64,000 nt of DNA, taken from the NCBI GenBank assembly GCA_964475205.1, contig CAYYVQ010000003.1, positions 1 to 64,000 on the forward strand. The letters are read 5' to 3'. Of the stretch, positions 17,540 to 25,836 are shown piece after piece (the first letter of the stretch is position 1; each line of letters starts with the position of its first letter). The translations under genes were made by a program, and so were the position numbers. A model generated the notes under the pieces. The model was not told where the DNA came from and ran no database searches. It was given only the letters and a program-made list of their open reading frames with translations. Origin of the DNA: CAYSRM01 sp964475205 (GTDB taxonomy: Bacteria > Verrucomicrobiota > Kiritimatiellia > UBA8416 > CAYSRM01).

Positions 17540-17660
17540 GCGAGGATTTCGTCGCGAGAGTGCGCAGGCGCGGGCGATGGCTTGCTCGCAGCAGGAAGAC
17601 TTGCTTGTTTCGGGCCCAGATCGGCATCAAGGGGCCTGAGAAGATGGCGGGGAAGAAGCA

Positions 17661-17688
17661 AAAAGGGCGAGGCCTGCCTCGCCTTTAC
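17661..17688. terminator. Bidirectional terminator-like hairpin
   Basis: A GC-rich stem (GCGAGG / CCTCGC with a four-base loop) flanked by AAAGG on the left and CCTTT on the right, with one bulged G. It lies between the convergent walJ-like and lpxB genes, directly after the lpxB stop codon, and has A-rich and T-rich flanks suited to ending transcription from both sides. Confidence 0.65.
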
Positions 17689-17689
17689 G

Positions 17690-18862
17690 TTATGCCTGTT
17701 GGGATATTTCGCGTTTTTTCAGTTCGCGTACGATGATGTGTGCGGCCTTTTCTTCGGAATTGCCTTCTCCAAGGTTTTCCCGGACCTTCTCCAGTTCATT
17801 AAGCATTACTTTCCGGGCGGAGCTTTCTTTCAAAAGAGGCACAGTTTTGGCAGCCATGTTGTTCGGCGTGGCTTTATGTTGAACAAGTTCGGGGCATATT
17901 TCCTTGCCTGCTATGATATTGACCATGGCGATATTTTTGATCCTGATTAACGCTCTTGCGGCAAGATATTCCAGAAAGCCTGCGCGGTAAGTGACTACCA
18001 TGGGGCAGCGCATCAGCGCGGCTTCTATAGTTGCTGTGCCGGAAGCGATAATGGCCGCTTTTGACTGGCAAAGAACATGCCGTGTCTGGCCTGTGACGAT
18101 TCGCCATTGATGAGGCGGGAGCCTGCCTTTAGTCATTATATCGTTTGAAAGCGAGGCCATTTTTTCTGAGGGTGCGGCGATAATGAAAGAAGCATCTGGA
18201 AAAGTTTTTTCTATCCGGCAGGCAGCCTGCTTCATCGCCGGCAGCAGCCTTGTAATTTCGTGTTTGCGGCTTCCGGGTAGAAGCGCTACCCGGGGTTGAC
18301 CAGCCCATGGAAGCTGCGCAGGGGATTGAGAAATCACTGCTTTTGCTTCATCGACCAGGGGGTGTCCCGCAAAGTCGACTTTGAGCCCGGTTCCCTCGAA
18401 GAGTCCAGGTTCAAAAGGAAATATAGTTATGAGCCGGTCCAGCGAGCGAGCCATTTTTGGTATTCGTCCCTTATTCCATGCCCACACCTGTGGGGAGATA
18501 TAGTAGATCACGCAAATACCCATTTCGCGCAGCCGCCTGGCCAGGCGAAGATTGAACCCGGGATAGTCGACAAGTATGGCGCATTCGGGACGTCTTTTTT
18601 GGGCAAGCTCAATGATCGAGTTAAAGACCCTTTTAAAAAACGGGAGGCGCCGTATTACTTGTGAAACCCCCATGACGTCCATATTATCGGTGCTGAAGGT
18701 TATTTCCATTCCGGTTTTGGACAGACACGGTCCGCCAATGCCCCAGAAAGAACGGTCTGAAAGTTCCTCTTGAAGAGTTGAGATAACCTTGGCTGCATGC
18801 ATGTCTCCGGAGACTTCTCCGGTGACCACCAGAATATTTTTTTCAGAATCGCTCTTTATCAA
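17690..18862 (-). CDS. lpxB: Lipid-A-disaccharide synthase
   Basis: Condenses UDP-2,3-diacylglucosamine with lipid X (GT19 fold) at the inner membrane face, an essential step of lipid A synthesis. The 390 residues include VVTGEVSGDMHAAK at the start, the DYPGFNLRLA motif, YYISPQVWAW, the PFEPGLFEG segment, LLPGSRKHEI, and ASGTATIEAAL with TYRAGFLEYLAA. It starts with TTG, and this TTGA overlaps the TGA stop of the Gfo/Idh gene, so translation is coupled. lpxI, which makes one substrate, is one gene upstream. Confidence 0.96.
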   Translation of the reverse strand: MIKSDSEKNILVVTGEVSGDMHAAKVISTLQEELSDRSFWGIGGPCLSKTGMEITFSTDNMDVMGVSQVIRRLPFFKRVFNSIIELAQKRRPECAILVDYPGFNLRLARRLREMGICVIYYISPQVWAWNKGRIPKMARSLDRLITIFPFEPGLFEGTGLKVDFAGHPLVDEAKAVISQSPAQLPWAGQPRVALLPGSRKHEITRLLPAMKQAACRIEKTFPDASFIIAAPSEKMASLSNDIMTKGRLPPHQWRIVTGQTRHVLCQSKAAIIASGTATIEAALMRCPMVVTYRAGFLEYLAARALIRIKNIAMVNIIAGKEICPELVQHKATPNNMAAKTVPLLKESSARKVMLNELEKVRENLGEGNSEEKAAHIIVRELKKREISQQA

Positions 18863-19809
18863 GATGGATTTTCCCTTATGTTACGGCATATTTCCACTGC
18901 AAGATGCAAAGCAGCCGAGGCGTGTTGTCCTGATACGACCGGGTCGGATTTTGTCTTTACACATTTTAGAAATGCTTCGAGTTCCTCGGGCAGGGGCTCT
19001 CCTGTTTCTATTGGAACGTTGGACGAAGAAATTGACCTGCCCTGTTTTGTATAGAGCTGGCCTGACTGGCGCAGGTAGTCGAGTGACATATAGGTGTCTT
19101 TCTGGAATACCCTGATTTTACGTGTTTTTTCCATGCTTATTCTGCTGGCAGTAAGGTTGGCCACGCAGCCGTTTTCAAATAGCAGCCGGACGTTTGCTAT
19201 GTCTTCTGTAGGGCTCAAAACCGGAACGCCAACTGCGTGGATTTCTTTGCAACGGGACTGAACAATATGAAGGATGATATCCAGATCATGGATCATGAGG
19301 TCATGCACAACACTCACTTCAGTCCCTCTCGGTATCTGGTTTTCTCTTGGCGGAGGATAGGGCGCCAGGCGGACTGCTTCTATAAACTGAGGCGATTCCA
19401 GGTTGCCTTCCATGAAGCGTATTACCGGGTTGAATCTTTCAATATGCCCGACTTGAAGGATCAAATTTCTATCTTCAGCAAGTTCAACCATTTTTTCGGC
19501 TTCCACAGTGGTTGCGGCTATAGGCTTTTCCACAAGCAGGTGTATCCCTTTTCTCAGGAGACCCATCCCGACGTCGAAATGTTTATCGGTAGGGACTGCC
19601 ACGCTGATTGCAGCGGCTTCATCGGCAAGTGCATCGAGTTCTTTAAATGGAACGGTATTATATGTACGGGCTATTTCGTTAAGATGATCTTCATTTGTAT
19701 CATATATGCCGACCAGTTCCGCGGCCGGGGATTCCGAATAAACCCGGACGTGATGCTGTCCGAGTGCGCCTACGCCGACTACGCCTACCTTTACAGGGTT
19801 ATTTCTCAT
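18859..19809 (-). CDS. Gfo/Idh/MocA family oxidoreductase in the lipid A operon
   Basis: A 316-residue NAD(P)-dependent sugar-type oxidoreductase. The Rossmann motif is VGVGALGQHHVRVY, the EKP motif is VEKPIAATT near residue 93, and the substrate His is probably in VVHDLMIHDLDI. It lies between lpxI and lpxB and overlaps lpxB, so a role in a lipid A or UDP-sugar step is likely. GnnA, which oxidises UDP-GlcNAc at C3 for amide-linked lipid A, belongs to this family, but no GnnB aminotransferase gene is near. AGGA lies before the ATG. Confidence 0.85.
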   Translation of the reverse strand: MRNNPVKVGVVGVGALGQHHVRVYSESPAAELVGIYDTNEDHLNEIARTYNTVPFKELDALADEAAAISVAVPTDKHFDVGMGLLRKGIHLLVEKPIAATTVEAEKMVELAEDRNLILQVGHIERFNPVIRFMEGNLESPQFIEAVRLAPYPPPRENQIPRGTEVSVVHDLMIHDLDIILHIVQSRCKEIHAVGVPVLSPTEDIANVRLLFENGCVANLTASRISMEKTRKIRVFQKDTYMSLDYLRQSGQLYTKQGRSISSSNVPIETGEPLPEELEAFLKCVKTKSDPVVSGQHASAALHLAVEICRNIRENPS

Positions 19810-19989
19810 GTAAGTTGTCCTATGCTTTTGTTGTCCGGTTTTTCGAAGAAGAGATTACCAGTAAGAGGGGGATTATCAATCCCGAAAGGCCGGAGTGAAG
19901 GGCAAGTGTCCGGGCCTTGTATGAGTTTGTTGCCCGTATGGAGCAAGTCGAAAATTCTTAGCATTTTGAATTCCTGAGAACAAAACTGT

Positions 19990-20811
19990 CTATTTTTTAA
20001 CCGAGACGATAGCAATACCTGCCTTGTCGGCAGCACTGATCAGATCATCCCGGTTGAGCATAATAGCTTTACCTGCCTGTAACGCGAGCGCTGAGGCAGA
20101 ATATTTTTTCAAAATCCTTATTGTGGTCGAACCGACAACAGGTATATCAAACCTCATATCATGGCCTTTTTTGGCGGTCTTGACTATCACCGTGCCTTTA
20201 CCTGCCAGGCGGGCTGCTCTTTTGATGGTTTCGTTGGTGCCCTCGAAAGCTTCAACTGCCACGATGGTTCCGCCTTTTACGATAACAGTTTGCCCGATTT
20301 CAAGATTGCTTGTCGCAGTGGCGACGGTCAGACCCAGCCGGATGTCCCTCCATTGATCTTCACCTGGTTCGCGGCAAGTCAGCACGCCTTCGGGCGCCAT
20401 ATGTTCTTCCATAAATGTTGAAGCGGAAGCCAGGCTGATTCCGTTTTCCGCAAGTTTATCAGCCACCGCGCCGAAAATGCTATGGGCATTACGAGCGGGC
20501 AGTGAGGCCAGAAGCTTGATCATCTCCATATCCATCCTTACCCGAAACAGATGTGTGGGAGTAATCTGGCCTGCCATGACGGCGCGGCTGACGTTATGTT
20601 TCTTTAACGCATTGATGAGGGAGGCCAAACCGCCTATAGGCAGCCACTCGACCGTGTCGGCGAACTTTTCGATATTCCTGCTGGTTTCTTTTTTGAACGC
20701 AACGGCGCATATTTTTTTAACGCCTTGTTTTTTTGCAGCCTCCGCAAGCAGGATAGGATATTCCCCTTTTCCTGCAATTATCCCCAGGATGGAATTTGTG
20801 GTATCAATCAT
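19990..20811 (-). CDS. lpxI: UDP-2,3-diacylglucosamine pyrophosphatase, LpxI type
   Basis: Splits UDP-2,3-diacylglucosamine to lipid X and UMP. This is the LpxI type (DUF1009) rather than LpxH. The 273 residues show GIIAGKGEYPILLAEAAK at the start, GGLASLINALK, a long AHSIFGAVADKL helix region, the GLTVATATSNLEIGQTV segment, EGTNETIKRA and GHDMRFDIPVVG. It leads the lpxI / Gfo-Idh / lpxB set; 180 bases without a clear gene separate it from the Gfo/Idh gene. DUF89 lies 78 bases upstream on the same strand. Confidence 0.95.
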   Translation of the reverse strand: MIDTTNSILGIIAGKGEYPILLAEAAKKQGVKKICAVAFKKETSRNIEKFADTVEWLPIGGLASLINALKKHNVSRAVMAGQITPTHLFRVRMDMEMIKLLASLPARNAHSIFGAVADKLAENGISLASASTFMEEHMAPEGVLTCREPGEDQWRDIRLGLTVATATSNLEIGQTVIVKGGTIVAVEAFEGTNETIKRAARLAGKGTVIVKTAKKGHDMRFDIPVVGSTTIRILKKYSASALALQAGKAIMLNRDDLISAADKAGIAIVSVKK

Positions 20812-20888
20812 GGAAAAACTATAGTGTTATGATGTTGTTTAAAAAAGTCAAATTTAAGGGATCTGTATGCCTGTAGCTATGATTTCCG

Positions 20889-21752
20889 CTACGTTGAGTG
20901 TCGTGGATTGCGTACAAAAATTATGTCGCCAAGCTTTACTTCCAGCTCTCTTGCGACCAGCTCGCACTTTGCCTTTAGAAGGAAATAAATATTTTCGGGT
21001 CTGTCATTGCAGGTTTCAAAGTTTCCCTGACCCTTGCTTAAAACTATGTCAGCCTGCTTCAAATGGGCGATAAATTCGGATGAGGCGGATTCCCAGTTCA
21101 CCCCGATATCATTTGAGCCTGTTTCAATAACGCGGGCCACATCGCGCATGTTGACTGTTTCTGCGTCTTCCATGGTGGCGTCGTTGATAATAGGTCCGGA
21201 CTTTACTGTGAAGGTTACATCGAGTCCGAGTTGCACGAGCTGTTCTATGAGGAGTTTGTCGAACATGATTTCTCCGGCGTTATCGCCTAGATAGAGTAAA
21301 CGCTTGTTTTTTGCGAGTTCCCGGCGGAACACATCAATATCAGATTTGGCGAAGCCTCTATCCATTAATATTCGTAAATCGGCAAGAATGTCGAAGTCAT
21401 GGGTTATTCCCATATCGATAAGGTTGCCCGCGGCAGCAGCATGCAACGCCTTGTCAATCGGATCGGCGGATTCTTCTATCTCGACGCGGATTTCCTTTGC
21501 AAGTTCCATTGCAGTTATGTTGCTTTCTTTCTTGTCTTCGTAATAAGGATCTTCGACTCCCATCACTTCTTTCAAGGCGGTATATGCCGGTTTGGAAAGG
21601 TTCGCCGGAGTTTGTTCCAGAGAAGAACTGGAAAGCAGACCTGCCACGTGCCGCAGGACTTCTGCTTGCGTTTCCGTGTCATCGGTAAATTTTCGCGCGG
21701 TTCTTAATGCCTGGGTAAACGCGCAAATTATACATTCGGGTTTTGCTTTCAT
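20889..21752 (-). CDS. DUF89/ARMT1-like metal-dependent phosphatase family protein
   Basis: A 287-residue protein of the DUF89 family, several members of which are metal-dependent phosphatases acting on damaged or unwanted sugar phosphates. It begins with ECIICAFTQALR (CxxC), and the metal site is indicated by LLYLGDNAGEIMFDKLLIE and the later VLSKGQGNFE. I chose the ATG at 21752, which follows a purine-rich stretch; the frame stays open for 23 residues upstream. It precedes lpxI on the same strand by 78 bases; whether it is functionally tied to lipid A is unknown. Confidence 0.85.
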   Translation of the reverse strand: MKAKPECIICAFTQALRTARKFTDDTETQAEVLRHVAGLLSSSSLEQTPANLSKPAYTALKEVMGVEDPYYEDKKESNITAMELAKEIRVEIEESADPIDKALHAAAAGNLIDMGITHDFDILADLRILMDRGFAKSDIDVFRRELAKNKRLLYLGDNAGEIMFDKLLIEQLVQLGLDVTFTVKSGPIINDATMEDAETVNMRDVARVIETGSNDIGVNWESASSEFIAHLKQADIVLSKGQGNFETCNDRPENIYFLLKAKCELVARELEVKLGDIIFVRNPRHST

Positions 21753-21882
21753 CTTCTTTTCTTTCCATGGTCGTGGCGCTTCACATGTATTGGAATGCCG
21801 GCAAAGCACTTGATTTAACAAAGTCCTCTATATTCGGGCGGATACTCATGATCGCACAATAAATTTTCGTGTATCATGGCCC

Positions 21883-22308
21883 TTATCCTGCCGTCTTATG
21901 TTGGGGTGAAGAAAAATATTTATTCGCCGGATCTCGAAAAAGGAAAAGGATTATTATGACAAATATGAGAAGGCCGGGCAGCACGTCGGCTTTGGCTGGT
22001 GCGGTTACGGCGCTAATGGCGAATCCAATGATGCTCCAGCCGAGGAACAGGAGGCGGCCCCAGTTTTGTCCTTTGAGAATGCCTGCGCCGGATATAATGT
22101 AGATCAGGAATCCCCCGAATGTTATTGCGTAGTAGGCCGGCATGGGCAACGGATGTTCTGAGAGATATTTTTGCATAGCTTCAGTATTCAAGTTGCCTGC
22201 CGCAGCAACCGTAAGCATTCCGCCTGTTATTATCAATATCCAGCCTATGGCCGTTATGGATTTAGGGCGTTGTATCTTTTTTTCCTGTCTTTTCATATGC
22301 TGTTTCAT
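21883..22308 (-). CDS. Small integral membrane protein
   Basis: A 141-residue protein with a basic N-terminus and four predicted membrane segments: about 18-37 (TAIGWILIITGGMLTVAAA), 61-78, 83-101 and 107-123 (LPGLLIFVIIILFLF). I do not recognise the family and see no catalytic motif. It stands alone between the DUF89 and slyD genes, on the same strand as both. Confidence 0.7.
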   Translation of the reverse strand: MKQHMKRQEKKIQRPKSITAIGWILIITGGMLTVAAAGNLNTEAMQKYLSEHPLPMPAYYAITFGGFLIYIISGAGILKGQNWGRLLFLGWSIIGFAISAVTAPAKADVLPGLLIFVIIILFLFRDPANKYFSSPQHKTAG

Positions 22309-22631
22309 AGTTACACTGCCATCGGCGTCAGTGGGATCCTCGGTTGAATTCCAGCGGCGTTGATGTCAATCCGGACTTACGCCTCAGGCCGCCTTTGGCC
22401 GCAACAAAGGTGGTCCTTAGGGCGTTAGCCACCGGATCGCCAGGCCGCGTCATTTTCGTCCTTCCGTCTTTGCTTCGTTGCGGCATGGCGAGGGAGGGCG
22501 AGTCATTTGCGGCTACGGCGCGTCAGTGGCTCGTTTAGCGTCGGTCATTTTTTTGTTTCCATTCGTGCGTGAATATCACAGTGTTGATCGAATTTTCTAC
22601 GCGGAACCCACAAAATCTACGGTTTCAGAAT
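22309..22631. other. 323-base intergenic stretch without a recognisable gene
   Basis: GC-rich sequence between the slyD stop and the small membrane-protein start. It holds a local inverted motif (GGCCGCCTTTGGCCG around 22390) but I see no coding frame of convincing composition, no tRNA and no clear terminator. Confidence 0.6.
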
Positions 22632-23057
22632 TTATTCCCCGGATTCTTCAACGACTGTGAGTTCGAAAGTCAGGTCTTTGCCCGCCAGGGGGTGATTGGC
22701 GTCTAGCTTGACCTCATTTTCCTTGACTTCTATGACTCTGACGGGTATTTCACCCTGTTCAGACTGCATTTTGAGCATCATTCCTTCTTTGGGCGTAATA
22801 TTGCCAGGGAATTTATCTCTTGGGATAGCTGCAACCATATCTTCCCGGTGATCACCGTATGCTTCTTTTGAAGGAACCTCAACTTTTCGGGTCTCGCCTT
22901 CCTTCATCTCGATTACCGCTTTTTCTACGCCCTGGATCATCTGGCCTTCGCCGACTGTAAATGACAGCGGTTCCCGGCCTTCTGATGAATCAAAAACTTC
23001 CCCATCTTTTAGCATGCCCTTGTAACGTACTTTGACGTTTTTACCTTTTTGTACCAC
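22632..23057 (-). CDS. FKBP-type peptidyl-prolyl isomerase, SlyD-like
   Basis: A 141-residue peptidyl-prolyl cis-trans isomerase and folding helper, cytoplasmic. The FKBP half shows VRYKGMLKDGEVFDSS, PLSFTVGEGQMIQGVEKAV and MKEGETRKVEVPSKEAYGDH; between them sits the insert-in-flap chaperone domain, and LDANHPLAGKDLTFELTV is the standard SlyD ending. The His-rich metal-binding tail of E. coli SlyD is absent. The start is GTG with GGAG seven bases before it. Confidence 0.93.
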   Translation of the reverse strand: MVQKGKNVKVRYKGMLKDGEVFDSSEGREPLSFTVGEGQMIQGVEKAVIEMKEGETRKVEVPSKEAYGDHREDMVAAIPRDKFPGNITPKEGMMLKMQSEQGEIPVRVIEVKENEVKLDANHPLAGKDLTFELTVVEESGE

Positions 23058-23345
23058 TTGTTTTCTCCATCCTGATTAGTTTTGCCGGGATAATGCAATG
23101 GCGGCGTTTCCGTCAGCGGCAGATGCGCATGCGGACTTATCGAATTCCTGGCAGAACAATTCGGCCACACTACGCCGCCAAACAAGGAGAATACTTGATT
23201 TATATTATATTTAAAGGGAAAATTGAGCAGTAAATTCTTATATGGGGCTTCGGGGGTCTACCCTACGGCAGCGCTTTCCCGACTCTCGTTACGAAATCCT
23301 TTGCAATTATTGTTTTGCCTTATTGGTGTATAGGTTCTTATTATT

Positions 23346-24353
23346 ATGGGAATGGAAATATTACCTTCAGATTTGGAAAACATGCAGGGCCGCAGTTTTC
23401 TCAAACTTGCGGATGTGAGCGATGTGGAAATGATGGCGTTGCTTGATCTTGCAGACGCGTTAAAGATCGAAGGTCGCAAGGGCAGAATGCGCCTCGCCGG
23501 CCGAAGCGTTGCGATGCTGTTTGAAAAAGCGTCCACCCGGACCCGTTGTGCGACTGCCGTGGCAATGGCGTCGGAGGGTGGACACGTGGAATACCTGTCG
23601 GGAAAGGAGATTCACCTTGGGAAAAAGGAGTCTGTCGCTGATACAGGGCGAGTCCTCGGGAGGATGTTTGACGGTATTATGTTTCGAGGTTTCAAGCAGT
23701 CCACGGTTGAAGCATTGGCGCGGAGCGCCGGAAAGCCGGTCTGGAACGGATTGACCGACGAATGCCATCCCACGCAGGCGCTGGCCGGGTTGATGACGGT
23801 GCGGGAGCATTTTTCTGAACTTCAGGGTTTGAGGTTTGTCTATGTCGGAGACGGCAGGAATAACGTGGCCTCTTCTTTTATGCTTGGGTGCGCAAAAGCC
23901 GGAATGGATTGTTGTGTGTGCGCTCCGGCGGAGCTGGCTCCAAGAGGAGACGCAGTAAATCAGGCTGCTGAAGTTGCCGAATCAAATGACGCGAGAATCA
24001 GTTTTATGGAAGACCCCGAGGAAGCCGTTCGGGGCGCAAATGTTATATATACTGATGTATGGGCATCCATGGGCGAGGAAAGCAGGTTGAAAAAACGTAT
24101 TGAGGTTCTCAGCCCATACCAGGTTAACATGCGGATGATTCGCCAGACCGGCAACCTGGAGGCCGGACGGGTAGTTTTTCTGCATTGTCTTCCCGCTTAT
24201 CATGACAACAACACAGATGTTACAAAGGAGCTTGGCGCGCTGGAAGTGACTGACGAAGTTTTTGAGTCAGCTTTTTCAAAAGTGTTTGATGAGGCTGAAA
24301 ACCGGCTTCACACGATAAAAGCATTGATGCTGGCAAGTATTTGCAGGGATTAA
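23346..24353 (+). CDS. argF: Ornithine carbamoyltransferase
   Basis: Makes citrulline from ornithine and carbamoyl phosphate in arginine synthesis (or the reverse in arginine breakdown). The 335-residue chain has the carbamoyl-phosphate motif STRTR at 63-67, the family segment KKESVADTGRVLGRM, HPTQALAG, the ornithine-side DVWASMGEE and HCLPAYHD with the conserved Cys. No arc genes are adjacent, so the anabolic name is chosen, but this is not proven. Two nearby in-frame ATGs make the first residues uncertain. A repeat fragment begins 17 bases after the stop, and pyrB follows about 400 bases later. Confidence 0.93.
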   Translation: MGMEILPSDLENMQGRSFLKLADVSDVEMMALLDLADALKIEGRKGRMRLAGRSVAMLFEKASTRTRCATAVAMASEGGHVEYLSGKEIHLGKKESVADTGRVLGRMFDGIMFRGFKQSTVEALARSAGKPVWNGLTDECHPTQALAGLMTVREHFSELQGLRFVYVGDGRNNVASSFMLGCAKAGMDCCVCAPAELAPRGDAVNQAAEVAESNDARISFMEDPEEAVRGANVIYTDVWASMGEESRLKKRIEVLSPYQVNMRMIRQTGNLEAGRVVFLHCLPAYHDNNTDVTKELGALEVTDEVFESAFSKVFDEAENRLHTIKALMLASICRD

Positions 24354-24370
24354 GAGAATCGGGGGGCGTG

Positions 24371-24406
24371 TCCGCGCAGCAGGAATTCTGTGAGAAATGC
24401 GGGTTA
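24371..24406. repeat. Fragment of the TAACCCGCATATCTCAC palindromic repeat family
   Basis: Matches one arm of the element seen complete at 38411-38591: CCGCGC-GCAGCAGGAATTCTGTGAGA then AATGCGGGTTA. It sits 17 bases after the argF stop codon. Only one arm is present. Confidence 0.75.
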
Positions 24407-24469
24407 AAGGCCCCGGACATCAGGGGTAGAAAGGTAGTGTCAAAAGTTTAATGAAGAGTAATGAAAGCT

Positions 24470-24636
24470 GTGTGTGGGTATGTGAGTGTGTGGGTGAATA
24501 GGAGTTGGCATGGTTAAGCATTTCAGGGAACTGAGGGTATACCGAGAGGCGTTTGACGCGGCCATGCGGATCTTCGAATGCTCAAAGGAGTGGCCGAAAG
24601 AACCTCACATACTCACGCACTCACATACCCACACAC
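24470..24636. repeat. 19-bp inverted repeats around a truncated four-helix-bundle gene
   Basis: GTGTGTGGGTATGTGAGTG at 24470-24488 and its exact reverse complement at 24618-24636 enclose the start of an S23-type gene (24510-24683). The same CACTCACATACCCACACAC sequence recurs at 32094-32112, and a near copy at 38825-38843, so it is part of a dispersed repeat. Confidence 0.85.
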
Positions 24637-24683
24637 CCATAAACGTGGGGGAGAATAACCAATCCGCTACAAGTCTTTTATGA
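24510..24683 (+). pseudogene. Truncated four-helix-bundle (S23/23S rRNA intervening-sequence type) protein gene
   Basis: An AGGAG five bases before an ATG leads into 31 residues that match the N-terminal helix of the four-helix-bundle S23 family (HFRELRVYREAFDAAMRIF, then SKEWPKE). In full members this is followed by a long EERYSLTDQIRRS-type segment and three more helices; here the frame runs straight into the CA-rich repeat and stops after 57 codons. It therefore looks like a copy that lost its body by deletion between the gene and its flanking repeat. The start signals are intact, so a short peptide could still be made. Confidence 0.75.
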
Positions 24684-24751
24684 AAAGCAGGTTAACCCAG
24701 CAAATAAAGTAGAAAACTTGACAGAACGCCCTTGCGGAACAGGAGGTTCGG

Positions 24752-25819
24752 ATGAAGAGCTTGCGCGATATAGCCTGGGAAGAATTTAAAGATCTGGATC
24801 TTGAAGAAAAGGCGGAGTACTTTACGATAGACAGTCGCCCCTACCACACGTTGATTGCACAACAGTTTGACAGGCGCCAGCTCGACAGTTTCGGGAAGCT
24901 CGCCACAAAAATAAGATTTATTGCCAAGGATAGGGCGGGCATGCATTTTCTGCAGTCTCTTCTGTCTGACAAGAGAGTAATGCTTTATTTTACCCAGCCA
25001 AGCACACGAACCTTTCTGTCTTTTTGTGCTGCCGGCCAGATATTGGGGATGCGGACAGGCGAAGTTCGGGACACCGCTACCTCCAGTGAATTTAAAGGTG
25101 AATCAAATGAAGATTCTGTCAGAACATTCAGTTCCTACTTTGATATGATTGTGCTGCGCAGTCCAGTGGGCGGGCTGGCCGAGAGGATGGCCTGGGTTTT
25201 AACCAATTCAGACCGACCGGTGCCTATTATCAATGCCGGTTCGGGCCGGGATCAGCATCCCACGCAGGCATTACTCGATATCTATACCCTTCAACGGAGC
25301 TTTGAGAACAGTGGCGGGATAGAAGGCAAGAAGATCGTATTTGTCGGCGACCTTGCACGCGGCCGGACCGTGAGATCGCTCTCTCTGCTGTTGCTGAAAT
25401 ATCCCGGAGTTAAACAGTGTTTTGTTTCACCTGAAAAACTCCAGATTGGGGCGGACATCCTGGGCATTCTTAAAGGGCACGGTGCCAGCTATGAAGTGTC
25501 GAATGATTTTGAATCCCATATTGGTTCGGCAGATGCCATATATATGACCCGTCTTCAGGATGAGTGGGATAAGCAGAGTGGAGACAGCGACAAGATTGAT
25601 ATTTCCAGTTTTTCGTTTACCTGCGGCCATCTGGCAAAACTTAAAGACAGCGCTATTCTGATGCACCCGTTTCCGCGCAGGGAAGAGATTGCCCCGGAAG
25701 TTGACCAGGATCCGCGCGCGGTTTACTGGCGCCAGATGCGCAATGGCATGTGGATTCGATCGGCTCTTATAGCGACCGTTTTCGATATTGATGAACAAAT
25801 AATGGATTTTGAATGCTGA
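24752..25819 (+). CDS. pyrB: Aspartate carbamoyltransferase catalytic chain
   Basis: Makes carbamoyl aspartate, the committed step of pyrimidine synthesis. At 355 residues it is about 45 longer than typical PyrB, mainly from an N-terminal extension before the carbamoyl-phosphate domain. Visible motifs: QPSTRT at 82-87, EFKGESNEDSVRTFSSY (the Lys loop), GRDQHPTQALLDIYT, the DLARGRTVRSL segment, YMTRLQDE, and MHPFPRREEIAPEVD with the DQDPRAVYWRQ end of the aspartate domain. AGGAGG lies five bases before the ATG. Its end overlaps or abuts the start of the next gene; no pyrI regulatory gene is seen. Confidence 0.93.
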   Translation: MKSLRDIAWEEFKDLDLEEKAEYFTIDSRPYHTLIAQQFDRRQLDSFGKLATKIRFIAKDRAGMHFLQSLLSDKRVMLYFTQPSTRTFLSFCAAGQILGMRTGEVRDTATSSEFKGESNEDSVRTFSSYFDMIVLRSPVGGLAERMAWVLTNSDRPVPIINAGSGRDQHPTQALLDIYTLQRSFENSGGIEGKKIVFVGDLARGRTVRSLSLLLLKYPGVKQCFVSPEKLQIGADILGILKGHGASYEVSNDFESHIGSADAIYMTRLQDEWDKQSGDSDKIDISSFSFTCGHLAKLKDSAILMHPFPRREEIAPEVDQDPRAVYWRQMRNGMWIRSALIATVFDIDEQIMDFEC

Positions 25820-25836
25820 TGGAGAACTGTTGTCTG

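Noticed and set aside
19806..20036. 76-residue minus-strand frame in the lpxI to Gfo/Idh gap
   Set aside because: Starts inside lpxI out of frame, has no ribosome binding site or recognisable pattern; the 180-base gap is treated as non-coding.
22344..22538. 64-residue plus-strand frame in the slyD-side gap
   Set aside because: Low-quality composition, no ribosome binding site, no similarity that I recognise.
24470..24640. CRISPR-like array
   Set aside because: The GT/CA-rich repeats are inverted and simple-sequence-like, without regular spacers or cas genes; the same holds for the repeat clusters at 30-32 and 38-39 kb.
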